From contig NC_134825.1 in the NCBI RefSeq assembly GCF_004210375.1, positions 67,199,558 through 67,263,557 on the forward strand: 64,000 nt of DNA, written 5' to 3'. Source of the DNA: Tachypleus tridentatus (lineage: Eukaryota; Arthropoda; Merostomata; Xiphosura; Limulidae). Positions within the stretch are counted from its first letter, which is position 1; every line of letters starts with the position of its first letter. The position numbers were made by a program, and so were the translations under genes. The notes under the pieces were generated by a model. It had not been told where the DNA came from. It saw only the letters and a program-made list of their open reading frames with translations, and did no database searches. Below, piece by piece: positions 1 through 9,928 of this stretch.

Positions 1-165
1 CTGATCAGATAAAACCTAAAACTATACACTAAATTACTACAATGCTACTGAATAAAACTTATGATAATGATTGCTTAATTAATACTTTGTGAAAAACTGT
101 CATATTGTTTTCAAAAATCGCATGTTTTATTGACCATTAACTTTATCATTGTAGTAAGCATGAGG

Positions 166-416
166 GGCCGGGCATGGCCAGGTGGTTAGGCAGCTCGACT
201 CGTAATCTGAGGGTCTGAAGTTCAAATCCCCGTCACACCAAATATGCTCGCTCTTTCAACCATGGGTCAATCCCAGTATTCGTCAGTAGCCCAAGAGTCG
301 ACGGTGGGTGGTGATGATTAGCTGCCTTCGCTCTAGTTTTACATTACTAAATTAGGGACGGCTAGCGCAGATAGCCCTCGAGTAGCTATGCGCGAGATTC
401 AAAACAAATCAAAACA
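166..416 (+). mobile_element. T-family SINE (tRNA-Thr-like), internally deleted
   Basis: The head reads GGCCGGGCATGGCCAGGTGG, followed by the loop CTCGTAA, as in tRNA-Thr(CGT). The body keeps the diagnostic blocks GGTGGGTGGTGATGA, CTAAATTAGGGACGGCTAGC and GCAGATAGCCCTCGAGTAGC. About 25 bp around the usual GGGGGCGTTATAATG block is missing. The B-box region has drifted (GAAGTTCAAATCC), so internal pol III transcription is unlikely. No clear target-site duplication was found. Confidence 0.85.
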
Positions 417-1417
417 ATCATAAATATGTGAAACTGCTATGCATAATTGATAATAATTTACTTATGTAATACTTATGAATAGATAAAATAAACATGATTG
501 AGACTATTACAACTGATCCTTTGCAGGTTTGTTAAATTGAGTCATAAATTCATTTGCAAAATTCGCGATACGAACAAGTACACGAAATAAGCAATTTCTA
601 CCAAAGAAAAAGTATTAACACACACAAGTTTTTAATCTCGAAATTACCTACGACATTGTACTTTAATAATACATCTTCCTCTTCGTAAAATTGTTTGAAC
701 ATTGGTAGTTAAACCTACTTTTGGTTTTCCATAAAGATATGCAGTGATATTTTAAAGAACGTTTTCTTTTTAAACTTAAACATAGGTTAATAACTTATAC
801 TGTACAATTCTTATCAAAAGAAAGATGAAAACAAAATAAAGTTAGAAAACAATTAAAAATACAAAAGTTAGGTTAAATTGGAGATAAAACGATTTTTTTT
901 GGTGACTACACTTGTTCCGTGTTTTCAAAAGTAATTCACCAAACAAGTGATCACTCTTTGCCTATAACAATATGGTAATAACATACATACTGTGAGACGG
1001 AAGATGGTGAAATTTATTTATTTCAGTATTTACTGAGAGAAACAAAACGCAAATCTTCGTGAAAAACCAAAACTGATGAATAGAAAGGATAAACTTAGGG
1101 AACAGAACATCAGGGCGACAAAAAAAAAGAATAATAAGGAAAGATCGACTAAAGTTGACAAAAAGAGGAGGAAACAGATAACTAAGCAATAATAAAATAT
1201 ATATATATACTTTAAAATGAAACGACGATACGAGGTAAATTAAAAGTAAAGTAAACAAGTAAAAACTAAATAAAACACAAAAGAGAAAAGACATAAAAAC
1301 ATGTAAATGAAAAAGTGAGATGAAAATGAGATGAGAGCAGTGGAATAGGAAAGTTGACCAATAACAAAATGTATAATAAAAATTGAAGAGAAATAAAGGA
1401 TAAAAGATATTCGTAAA
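417..1417. other. AT-rich unannotated DNA
   Basis: I see no recognisable gene or dispersed repeat. From about 1000 to 1400 the plus strand is very A-rich, which makes the minus strand read as a long Phe/Leu/Ser-rich frame (962-1534). That frame runs through the left end of the Tc1-like transposon and looks like a composition artefact. Confidence 0.6.
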
Positions 1418-2896
1418 TATACTCTTCAAAAAAAGAAACGCAAAAGGCAAAATATGAGACAAATTGTTAACAAGTTTATTCCGGAATAGTTCTGTATGAC
1501 ATGTGTGAAACTTTGCACATTCACTGCTGAACATCCAAAGTCTGCAAAGGCGAAGTCCACGCTCACTAGGTGAAGTTTAACGTCAATAACGAGTATGCCC
1601 TTCGTGAGCATCAATAACTGCTTGGCATCTCCTGCCCATGGAAGCGATGAGATGACGAATCACATCCTGTAGAATGGCTGTCCACTCAGCCTGCAAAGCT
1701 GTTGCAAACTGAGGTAGAGTCTGCGGTTGAGGTTGTCGCCGTCGCAGACGTCGGTCCAACTCGTCCCAAAGATGTTCGATGGGGTTTACATCTGGTGATC
1801 TGGAGGGCCAGAGAAGAACGTTGATGTTGTGGTGTCTCAAGAAGACAGTGGTGAGTCGGGCTGTGTGAGGACGGGCGTTGTCATGTTGAAAAACGTCGTT
1901 GACGTTCACCATGATGGGTTGCACATGGGGCCTAAGAATCTCGTCGACGTATTGTTGAGCCGTAAGATTCCCTCGAATGTGCAAAAGGTCTGTTCTGGCA
2001 TTGTAGGCGATGGCAGCCCACATCATGACGCTGCCACCACCAAATCTGTCAACATCCTGCACACAGTTTGCTGCAAAACGTTCACCTCGGCGACGGTAAA
2101 CACGGGTCCTTCCATCCTTCCTACGAAGCATAAAACGTGATTCATCGCTGAACTAAACATGCCTCCATCGTCGATGAGGCCATACCCGATGTGCCCGAGT
2201 CCACTGCAGCAGTGCTTGACGATGTTGCTGGGTTAGGATGACGTCTCTGACTGGGCGTCGAGGTCGGATTCCTGCATCTCGTAGACGGTTGCGTACGGTC
2301 TGATCGGAAATCCTACGCAGCCCTGGTATGGTTGAGGCTGTGGACGTCGCAGTGGTGGTCCTATCCCGAAGGTGACGTAATCGGATGTTGCGATCTTGTG
2401 CGGGCGTAGTCACACGAGGTCTGCCAGATCGTGGACGGTCACGAGTTGATCCATGTTGTTGGTGACGATTCCATAGCCTTGTGATGGTGCTTGGGTGGAC
2501 ATTCACAGATCTGGCAACATCTGATCGAGATTCGCCTGTTGGCGTTGTTGCGTTGTGCTTCAGTCAGTCTTGGCGTAACTGTATTGCGTGTCGGTGGCTT
2601 AACACTGAGCTATGGAAACCGAAAACCCGTCACTTTTATAGGGATTTTGCACATGTTGCACTTGCAGAACATGCAGATCTCTCAAACAAATTTATTGGAC
2701 ACGCATGCGTTTTGGCGAAAAAAGCCGATGTTTTCCTCCGTTTTCAAAGTGCGCAACTTTTATTGTCATTTTGGTCTGACAATCAGTGCCTTAACACGTG
2801 TAACATTACATACTCTGAGCTTGTAACGTTATTACATATATTTCTCTTTAAAATAACAAATATATCCCTTTTGCGTTTCTTGTTTTGAAAAGTATA
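1418..2896 (-). mobile_element. Tc1-like DNA transposon (IS630-Tc1-mariner)
   Basis: Terminal inverted repeats of about 28 bp are visible. The left end (1418-1447) reads TATACTCTTC...AAGAAACGCAAAAGG. The complement of the right end (2866-2896) reads TATACTTTTC...AAGAAACGCAAAAGG. Both end in TA, the target dinucleotide of this superfamily. The length of about 1.48 kb suits a Tc1 element. The single gene is transcribed leftward and is damaged (see the transposase entry). Both ends are intact, so this copy could in principle be moved by a transposase supplied by an intact relative. The local GC content of the coding part is clearly higher than that of the flanks, consistent with horizontal or recent arrival. 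Confidence 0.93.
1583..2567 (-). pseudogene. Tc1-like transposase, one amber stop and an N-terminal frameshift
   Basis: The enzyme would cut and paste the element in the nucleus. From the N-terminus: a helix-turn-helix segment (VHPSTITRLWNR), a basic GRPR motif (SGRPRVTT, the AT-hook-like linker), a second HTH (RRISDQTVRNRLRDAG), then the DDE catalytic domain. Catalytic residues are visible: Asp in FSDESRF (about 2140-2152), Asp in QHDNARPHTA, and Glu in NPIEHLWDEL. Exactly 34 residues separate the last two, the DD34E signature of the Tc1 family. The C-terminus GHTRY is typical. Two lesions are seen. A TAG at 2153-2155 lies directly before FSDESRF, where relatives carry a hydrophobic residue, and the frame is the same on both sides. 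Near 2531-2541 the upstream segment LTEAQRNNA (2541-2567) is in another frame from GESRSDVARS. I found no in-frame ATG. The gene is inactive as it stands. Confidence 0.92.
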
Positions 2897-2977
2897 CATA
2901 AGATACGCGTTCAAATAAATAGAAGACCAGATTGAAACAGAATGGAAAGTTTGTTGTCAATTGGAACTTGCATGATG

Positions 2978-3068
2978 AGCTAACTATCTGTGCTCTGTCC
3001 ACCACGAGTATCGAAACCCGATTTCTACCATTATAAGACTGCAGACATACCGCTGTACTTTTGGGATG
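2978..3068 (-). mobile_element. V1-family SINE fragment
   Basis: The minus-strand copy shows the diagnostic blocks ATCTGTGCTCTGTCCACCAC, GTATCGAAACCCG (B box) and GCAGACATACCGCTG. The 3' tail (left) is degenerate. Confidence 0.75.
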
Positions 3069-3348
3069 GACATGAACTTATGATAAAAAAAAAAAATAAA
3101 CAATTAAATTGAAACAAAAGAATAAAAGATAAAATTAAACGACAACAACGAAAATAAAGTCAAGTGAAAAATGAAACAATAACAATACATAATACTCAAT
3201 GATTAGAAATATAAACGAAAGGAAAAGATGCCGGAGTAATATAAACAGATAATAAAGGATTTGATTAAAATAAACAATATCAAAATTAATAAAGACATTT
3301 TTATATTATAACTGGACTCCGATTATCTCTTTTCCATTTCTGCAATCT

Positions 3349-3500
3349 AAGTGTGAATGAAGTGTAATTTTCTGTTCAATATAAGTGTGAATAAAGTGTA
3401 AAATTCTTGTTCAATGTAAGTGTGAGTGAAATGTAATTCTCCGTTCAATATGAGTATGTATGAAATGTAATTCTCTGTTCAATATAAGTGTGAATGAAGT
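3349..3500. repeat. Tandem repeat, about 34-bp unit, 4.4 copies
   Basis: The unit resembles AAGTGTGAATGAAATGTAAT followed by TCTCTGTTCAATAT. Successive copies differ by a few substitutions and single-base indels. No coding signal. Confidence 0.85.
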
Positions 3501-3607
3501 ATCAAATATAAATAGTTTTTGATAAATGGAACCAAGGCTATGTTTTCTGAAGTTATTCTTTAACACACGACGACTCACTTTTAGGGACTTCTCCAACACT
3601 TTGATCT

Positions 3608-4318
3608 AAGCGCTGAAAAGGTTGTTGTTTTTCCTCTCGCCGATAGATCGAAAAAAAAATTACTTTTTGAATAATGTTTACAATTAGAATTTGAATTTTT
3701 TCTCAGTGTAAAAAATGTGTGGAAGTTTGTCATGTATATTACTTTCTTTTTGTTGAATAAAAATCAAGATGCTACCGAAACATTAGGAAAGTGTTAGATA
3801 TCACTTTAGTAAGTATGATATCGATAGAAGTGTGAGGTACAGGGTGTTAGGAATGGAGCAACGCCGTTGATTTGTAAATCTATCGTATGAGACGTTAAAA
3901 CATACGAAACCTTTTATCAATACGCTTACTAAAATTGTGAACCAGTTCATAGTTACGTGCGAAAACTATAGCGACAAACTGGTTCACAATTTTAGTAAGC
4001 GTATTGATAAAAGGTTTCGTATATTTTAACGTCTCATACGATAGATTTAAAAATCAACGGCGTTGCTCCATTCCTAACACCCTGTATCTCACACTTCTGT
4101 CGATATCATACTTACTAAAGTGATATCTAACACTTTCCTAATGTTTCGGTAGCATCTTGATTTTTATTCAACAAAAAGAAAGTAATATACATGACAAACT
4201 TCCACACATTTTTTACACTGAGAAAAAAATTCAAATTCTAATTGTAAACATTATTCAAAAAGTAATTTTTTCTTTCGATCTATCGGCGAGAGGAAAAACA
4301 ACAACCTTTTCAGTGCTT
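3608..4318. repeat. Long near-perfect palindrome, arms about 340 bp, 29-bp centre
   Basis: The left arm (3608-3947) is the reverse complement of the right arm (3977-4318). I can find only a handful of mismatches, for example GATTTGTAAATC versus GATTTTTAAATC, and GTGAGGTACAGG versus GTGAGATACAGG. The centre (3948-3976) itself contains a small inverted repeat, ATAGTT...AACTAT. There is no open frame and no obvious target duplication. It could be a fold-back element or an inverted duplication formed in place. The arms are too long and too similar for an ordinary miniature element. Confidence 0.93.
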
Positions 4319-4324
4319 TTATTT

Positions 4325-4449
4325 GCCCATCATGGCTAAGTGGTTAGGACGCTCGACTCACACTCTGAGAGTCGCGGCTTTGATTTCCCGTCACACCAAA
4401 CGTGCTCGCCCTTTCAGCTGTGGGGGCGTTATAATGTTACAGTCAATTC
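4325..4449 (+). mobile_element. T-family SINE, 5' half only
   Basis: Begins GCCCATCATGGCTAAGTGGT and runs through GCTCGCCCTTTCAG and GGGGGCGTTATAATG, ending at CAATTCCACTA. It shares private variants (CCCATCATGGCTAAGTG, AGAGTCGCGGCTT) with the next copy at 4511, so the two are probably a local duplication rather than independent insertions. Confidence 0.85.
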
Positions 4450-4510
4450 CACTAGTTCGTAGTTACGTGCAAAAACTATAGAGACAAACTGGGAGTTCTA
4501 CCAAAATTTA
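4450..4510 (+). repeat. Second copy of the palindrome centre
   Basis: The stretch from GTTCGTAGTTACGTGC to GACAAACTGGG matches the palindrome centre (3945-3984: GTTCATAGTTACGTGC...GACAAACTGG) with about three differences. Here it lacks both long arms and is followed by GAGTTCTACCAAAATTTA before the next SINE. Confidence 0.8.
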
Positions 4511-4782
4511 CCCATCATGGCTAAGTGATTAGGACGCTCAGCTCATACCCTGAGAGTCGCGGCTTCGCATTCCCGTCACACTAAACATGCTCGCCCTTTC
4601 AGGTGTGGAGGCGTTATAATGTTACAGTCAATTCCACTATTTGTTAGCAAAAGAGTATCCCAAGAGTTTGCGATAGGGTGGCGATAACTAAATGCCTTCT
4701 CTCTAGTTTTACACTGTTAAATTAGGAACGGCTAGCGCAGTAGCTCTAGTATAGCTTTGCAGAAATTCACAATAAATCAAAC
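4511..4782 (+). mobile_element. T-family SINE, full length, diverged
   Basis: The head is CCCATCATGGCTAAGTGATT. The body blocks GGCGTTATAATG, AAATTAGGAACGGCTAGCGC and TAGCTTTGCAGAAATTCAC are recognisable. The B box is altered (GGCTTCGCATTCC). Confidence 0.85.
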
Positions 4783-5584
4783 TACCAAAAATTATTCACA
4801 ATGCTTTATGTGCAGCTAATAAGAGTTCAGTGACTGACTGCAATTTTACTAAGAAGAGGTAGCGTTCGTGGTATCTGTACTTAGGTAATTATGAACGTAT
4901 GTGTCACGACACGTTTCGTCAGCAGTCGGATTAAGAACAAAAACATTGAATATGAAGACACAATTTCAGCTTTAAAGTAACAATTAATATCAAATAGTAT
5001 TTGAAGTCATTCTAACTGAAACTTGTAGTATGACACCACTTTCATGGTTTGAAGAATGATCTACAACGGACTTTAAAAGAAGGAAAATGCCTTTACACAT
5101 CTTTTAAACAAAGGCCCCACTTCTTTCGTTGTCATTATCTGGGTCTCAAAAGAATTCAGGAGAACCGGCTTGACAACGACTTGAAAAGTTTTTTTTTTTT
5201 TCCCCTAATCGTTTTAAATACTAGAAACAGTTCCTCATATTTAAAACTCTTTGATACTCTGCTGTGATTAAGAAAGTTAAAAGGCTGACAAATTACCTCA
5301 GACCGAAAATACTTGACAATTTTAATTTTAAGATTAGCAATATTAGTTTTAGAAAGCCCTTTGCAAACTGTTTAAAATACCGTATCTAGAATACTTTGCA
5401 GTTTCAGCTTTAGGAAGTCCCATACAAACTGTTTAAACTGCTAGTGTGTATATCTGTAGTTTTGTAAGCCTGATCAATCAACAAAGTCTCTTTCTGTACA
5501 AGAGAATGAGCTGTTATTAAAATCACTGCAAAGAAGTTGTAAACATTATTTTAGAGATCAGAAAATTATTGATAACTTCTGACT
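4783..5584. other. Unannotated DNA
   Basis: I see no gene, SINE or tandem array. Short partial repeats occur at 5340-5450 (TTAGAAAGCC...CAAACTGTTTAAA twice). Otherwise this is featureless AT-rich sequence. Confidence 0.5.
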
Positions 5585-5965
5585 CAAAATGAGTAAACCG
5601 TTTAGATCAAACTATATATATAAGTTAACTGTTTAGATCAAACTATATATATAAGTTAATTGTTTAGATCAAACTATATACATAGGTTAACTGTTTAAGT
5701 CATACTATATACATGAGTTAACTGTTTAAATCATACTACATACTACATCACTGTTTAGATCAAACTAAATATACGAGTTAACTGTTTAGATCAAACTATA
5801 TATATGAGTAAACTGTTTAGATCAAACTAAATATATGAGTTAACTGTTTAGATTAAACTATATACATGAGTTAACTGTTTAAAATCACACTTTATACATG
5901 AATTAGCTATTTAAATCATACTATATACATGAGTTAATTGTTTAAACCAAACTATATACATACAA
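5585..5965. repeat. 31-bp tandem satellite, about 12 copies
   Basis: The unit is close to GTTTAGATCAAACTATATAT followed by ATAAGTTAACT. Copies drift (ATCATACTATATACATGAG) toward the right end. One unit near 5745 is shortened. Stops occur in all frames I checked. Confidence 0.93.
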
Positions 5966-6528
5966 AGAAACCTAAAAATTATTGAAGTCAATTCTAAATA
6001 ATAAAAAAAACTTTAAAGAAGTACCTAATGTCATCATGGATCTTGTTTAAACGGGTGTCTTTCGAGCTGGCATCAACTTGTCCTCGTATTCTATTCACCT
6101 AGATAAATTAATCTATTCTAGACAAGTGATTCAGTAGCGCCGCTATCTGACATATACAAAAAAGCAATCTTATCTTTCCAAAGTCATACTAATATTACTT
6201 ATATATAGTAGATACTTCTCGTGTGTATTTGTCATTCACGCGACTTTGTGGATGGGATCTTCGTCACGCGCTTAGGAGAATCACCTATTATTCTTAATTT
6301 ACCTCAGATCTGGTCATCCGTTACTTGAACTGAAGTTGATTATCTGTGACAATAAACTTTCACTTCAGAAATTCCTGAATGAAAATGTTCAGATATTGGA
6401 CACAATATCCGAAGATATGTTAAATTACTCTAGTGACTGAGAATTATTGTTTAAACATGTAGTAAAATTAAGAAATTTTCAAGTATAAGCGAATCGTTCT
6501 GTTGCACCGGAGATGCTTTGTTTCGTGC
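5966..6528. other. Unannotated DNA
   Basis: No recognised gene or repeat. Base composition is like the surrounding background. Confidence 0.5.
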
Positions 6529-6713
6529 AGTGCTAACGCTTCTTGATGACGAGAAACCCACTTGAAATAAAAATATATCTCAGAACGGTTGGTATGGGTG
6601 TGGTTTTGACCTTTCTGAGTCATCTTCAGAAAGATGACCCAGGAAGGTCGAAACGTTGTTCTCTCCTTATCAGTAAAAGTGTTAATACCCATGCCAGTAG
6701 TGCTAACGCTTCT
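6529..6713. mobile_element. Fold-back Penelope-like fragment with 15-bp target duplication
   Basis: The insert 6544-6698 is flanked by a perfect direct repeat, AGTGCTAACGCTTCT (6529-6543 and 6699-6713). The left half (TGATGACGAGAAACCC ... GTCATCTTCAG) and the right half (AAGATGACCCAGGAAGGTCG ... ACCCATGCC) are opposite-orientation pieces of the same family seen at 25166, 36545 and 59611. Penelope-like elements commonly insert with inverted, truncated ends and variable target duplications, which fits. No coding capacity. Confidence 0.75.
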
Positions 6714-6994
6714 CTCATGTTTATATAGATATTTTTCCCCCTTTTCCTCAACATCTCATTAACAGTTGAAACAGTATAGACGACCGAAACAAGTGTGTAG
6801 CTCTTTGACTTCATGTAATAAGTTAACTAATAGCAAGTTTGACGACATCATTTACATCATTTTTGTTACTTGGTCGACTTACTGGCGTAAAAAAAATAAA
6901 CAAAATTGATTCAAGTTTTCAAAACAGTTTAAGTAAAAACGAAACCGCCAGACTTTCAATATGACAACTTGATATATCATTACATTGAAGAATA

Positions 6995-7092
6995 GTATAA
7001 ACGCCTTACACTTAAACCCAAATATAGCGTAGTATAAAACATCTTCCCTTAACCCCAAATGTAGAGCAGTATAAATGCCTTGCCCTTAAACA
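6995..7092. repeat. 37-bp tandem repeat, about 2.6 copies
   Basis: Units start with GTATAAA at 6995, 7032 and 7069 and contain CCTTAAACCCAAATAT-like and GTAGAGCA-like segments. Confidence 0.75.
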
Positions 7093-7257
7093 TAAAGAGA
7101 AAAATAAGATGGTTCGAGGTCCATTGTATTTGTTTTTGCTGCAAAAATCGCTAATCAAACATTGTTCTCTTAGCTAGTGTTAAATATTTTATGAAAAATA
7201 ATCTGACAACAACATTCTTCAAAACACTTATTTTGCACAAATTCTTTTTACTCTTTC

Positions 7258-7335
7258 GTTATATTGCGTAACACAAATTTAATGTTATATTGCGTAACAC
7301 AAATTTAATGTTATATTGCGTAACACAAATTTAAT
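7258..7335. repeat. 26-bp tandem repeat, exactly 3 copies
   Basis: Three identical copies of GTTATATTGCGTAACACAAA + TTTAAT. Identity between copies suggests very recent expansion or ongoing slippage. Confidence 0.95.
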
Positions 7336-8287
7336 GTATTTTCATTTAAAAGAAATAACATGTTTTTAATAAATACAATGAGAAAGTTTAAATAAAAGGA
7401 CTAGCTTGTTATTGATCCTCCATTTTAGCTTTCCCAACAAGCTGAACTTGAGGCTACCTTACCTCCTGTCTCGTCTTGCGCAATCCGTGGTATACTCAGG
7501 AGAAAGAGAAACGAACGCAAGTGCAGAAGGTGACAAAGTCGTTTGTTGCCGATGTTGATTTCGCTCCAAGGGAACAAACGATGCCAGCAAAATGGTAACG
7601 TGAACTATGAGAAACTATACGGCGACAGTAAGTACGAGAAGTAGGAAACTAGCGATTGTCTGGAGTGAATCAAGTGTGTTCAGCGTATTCCAAGCGCTTT
7701 GTGACTGCTCTTGTAATCAGGACATGTTCACATACGGAACGCTAAAAACATGAATATTTCATGCCCTTTACTTCAATTAAATATGTTGATTTATAGCAGG
7801 ATTTGACTGCTTTAGTTAAGCCTTATCTAGCAACCATTAAAAGCTAATGAAATAAAATAGATATCTATTCGTTTGTCGGCTTCTCTCTATGTAAGTTATT
7901 AAGAATTTTTCAAAAATGAAAATATAAGTTATTACGCTTAAATATTCATTATTTATTGAGGTTCAAAGATAAGAGAGAGCCTAAAGCAACATCTTTTAAC
8001 TTTGAGCGACATTTTAAATATGACAAAGCCAAAGATAGATAGCATTATATGTAAAACGTTGGTAATAGCACAATGTAAGGAAAAGTAAAATAATTTCGTA
8101 AAACGAGTATCTACGAAAACAGAGCCTATATAAAGGTAGGATACAATGTCTATTAGACAGATACGGTGCTCATGCTTACAATGTTTCACATACATAAGAC
8201 TATTACTCCCTCTTCAGCCATTTGTGAGAACTAATTATTCCTAATGAAACAGAAGTATAAAGATGTAAAATACGTCATGCCATTACA
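7336..8287. other. Unannotated DNA with a less AT-rich patch
   Basis: The stretch 7430-7700 is richer in GC than its neighbours and contains a splice-donor-like GTAAGT at 7628-7633. I found no supporting reading frame, so I do not call an exon. The rest is featureless. Confidence 0.4.
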
Positions 8288-8428
8288 ATATATATATATA
8301 TATATACATATTGTACTCATTATCTTCTATATATATTGTACTCATCACCTTCTATATATATTGTACTCATCACCTTCTATATATGTATATATTGTACTCA
8401 TCACCAATATATATATAGACGTATATAA
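8288..8428. repeat. (TA)n-linked tandem repeat, about 25-bp unit
   Basis: ATTGTACTCATCACCTTC alternates with TATATA runs of varying length, about 4 units. This is a compound micro/minisatellite. Confidence 0.85.
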
Positions 8429-8741
8429 AAAGTGATGGAAAAAGGGAACAATAAACATACACTGGACTATAAAAGTGCGCTAACCACCAAGCTACGCTCG
8501 GATCCGATGAGTTCATTTGAATCAACTTCAGTACCTCGTGGTTTTTATTTCATTATGTAAGTGAAGTAAAGCATATTTAACAGAAACTATATACGTATAT
8601 ACTATTTTTACTTGTTTTTGAACAAAGTTTTTAGTTTCATTATTTTTTAAGTTGAGTAACTTATCGCTAAATGTTTTAAAAAACTTAAGTAAAGTAATTT
8701 ATTGAAAGCTGTGTTGCCGAAGTTATGTAACTAAAGTGTTT

Positions 8742-8863
8742 CCCCTCGTGGCACAGAGGTAACTCTGTGGACATGTAATGCTAGAAACTAGGTTTTGATA
8801 TCTGTGGTAGGCACAGAACAGATTGTCCTTTATGTAACTTTGTGTTTACCGATAAACAAACAG
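8742..8863 (+). mobile_element. V1-family SINE
   Basis: CCCCTCGTGGCACAGAGGTA head, B-box-like GGTTTTGATATC, GTAGGCACAGAACAG, and an ACTTTGTGTTTACC tail followed by AAACAAAC. Diverged copy. Confidence 0.7.
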
Positions 8864-9228
8864 TCTAAAAGATCTACCTTCGAATGAAAATATTCCAGTT
8901 TATTATAAATTGTGCCAAATTTAAGAAACTGATAATGTAATACATTTTCGCCTAAACGTGATGGAATTTTAATATTAGGTGAAGGAAGTTTATAAATTTG
9001 GAAAGACAATTTGGGCGTTAATGAAAAATAATTTATTTCAAATGAACCATTTTACTTTTGTGTAACGCCTTAAGTGTTGTTCTAGATTTCCATGTCAACA
9101 GTGTTTGTGGTAGGAATAAACATAAATAGTTATGTTTATTCCAGTTACTCAAATTGTCAATTATTCTGTAAGTAAGATAAAAAGACTAGAATTGAAAACA
9201 TCTTTAATAAATTACTCTCTTTGTCACC

Positions 9229-9345
9229 CAACCTCTCATTGGCTAAACAGCAAGTCTGAGGATTTATAACCCTAGAAATCGGGTTTCGATATCTGCGGTG
9301 GTCAGAGCGCAGGCAGTCCAATGTATAGCTTTTGCTTAAGAAACG
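9229..9345 (+). mobile_element. V1-family SINE, diverged
   Basis: ATTGGCTAAACAGCAAGTCTGAGGATTTATAACC... then GGGTTTCGATATCTGCGGTGG and AGCTTTTGCTTAAG. The overall order of blocks matches V1. Confidence 0.65.
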
Positions 9346-9624
9346 AAGAGAAAAAAAATGTTAAACTAAGATAAGTTACCAACATTAAGTTAAGACTCGA
9401 CGACCTTTAGGCTATATTTAAAATTATGTATGATACTGGCCACGTTGTAAACACGTTTTCTAAACTATATATGCACAATATTGCTTGTTGACCCATGAAT
9501 TTGTTGATTGCTGGATCCATAGTACACAACAAACAGAAATACTAACACTAATTGAATGCTTCCATTACTGCTCAAATTTGAGAACAAGTGACTTTGCTCA
9601 TTTCGTTACAAAAACTGTTGTAAT

Positions 9625-9928
9625 ACCAACATCGGTGTGGCCCGGCATGGCCAAGCGTGTTAAGCCGTGCAACTCGTAATCTGAGGGTCGTGGGTTCGCA
9701 TCCCGGTCGCGCCAAACATGCTGGCCCTTTCAGCCGTGGGGGCGTTATAATGTGACGCTCAATCCCCCTATTCGTTTGTAAAATAGTAGCCCAAAAGTTG
9801 GCGGTGGGTGGTGATGACTAGCTGCCTTCCCTCTAGTCTTACACTGCTAAATTAGGGATGGCTAGCACAGATCGCCCTCGAGTAGCTTTGTGCGAAATTC
9901 CAAAACAAACAAACAAACCAACATCGGT
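9625..9928 (+). mobile_element. T-family SINE, full length with perfect 12-bp target duplication
   Basis: The element occupies 9637-9916 between two copies of ACCAACATCGGT (9625-9636, 9917-9928). The tRNA-like head has A-box (ATGGCCAAGCGTG) and B-box (GGTTCGCATCC) regions and the anticodon loop CTCGTAA (Thr, CGT). A body of about 190 bp follows, then a tail ending in (CAAA)n. The intact boundaries make this the best reference for the family in the window and show that the (CAAA)n tail is the true 3' end. Confidence 0.95.

Noticed and set aside
962..1534. A 190-codon minus-strand frame rich in Phe, Leu and Ser
   Set aside because: It arises from an A-rich plus strand, lacks any domain, and runs across the left end of the Tc1-like transposon, so it is not a gene.
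1829..2140. Plus-strand open frame opposite the transposase
   Set aside because: A shadow of the transposase coding strand with no domain of its own.
5585..5965. CRISPR-like array because of regular 31-bp spacing
   Set aside because: There are no unique spacers; whole units are repeated, and the DNA is from an animal.
8455..8505. A minus-strand A-box-like word (GTAGCTTGGTGGTTAGCGC) suggesting a tRNA gene
   Set aside because: No B box and no cloverleaf follow at the right distance.
9637..9716. A functional tRNA-Thr gene at the head of the T SINE
   Set aside because: The acceptor and anticodon stems do not pair properly and the sequence continues into the SINE body; it is a tRNA-derived promoter, not a tRNA.
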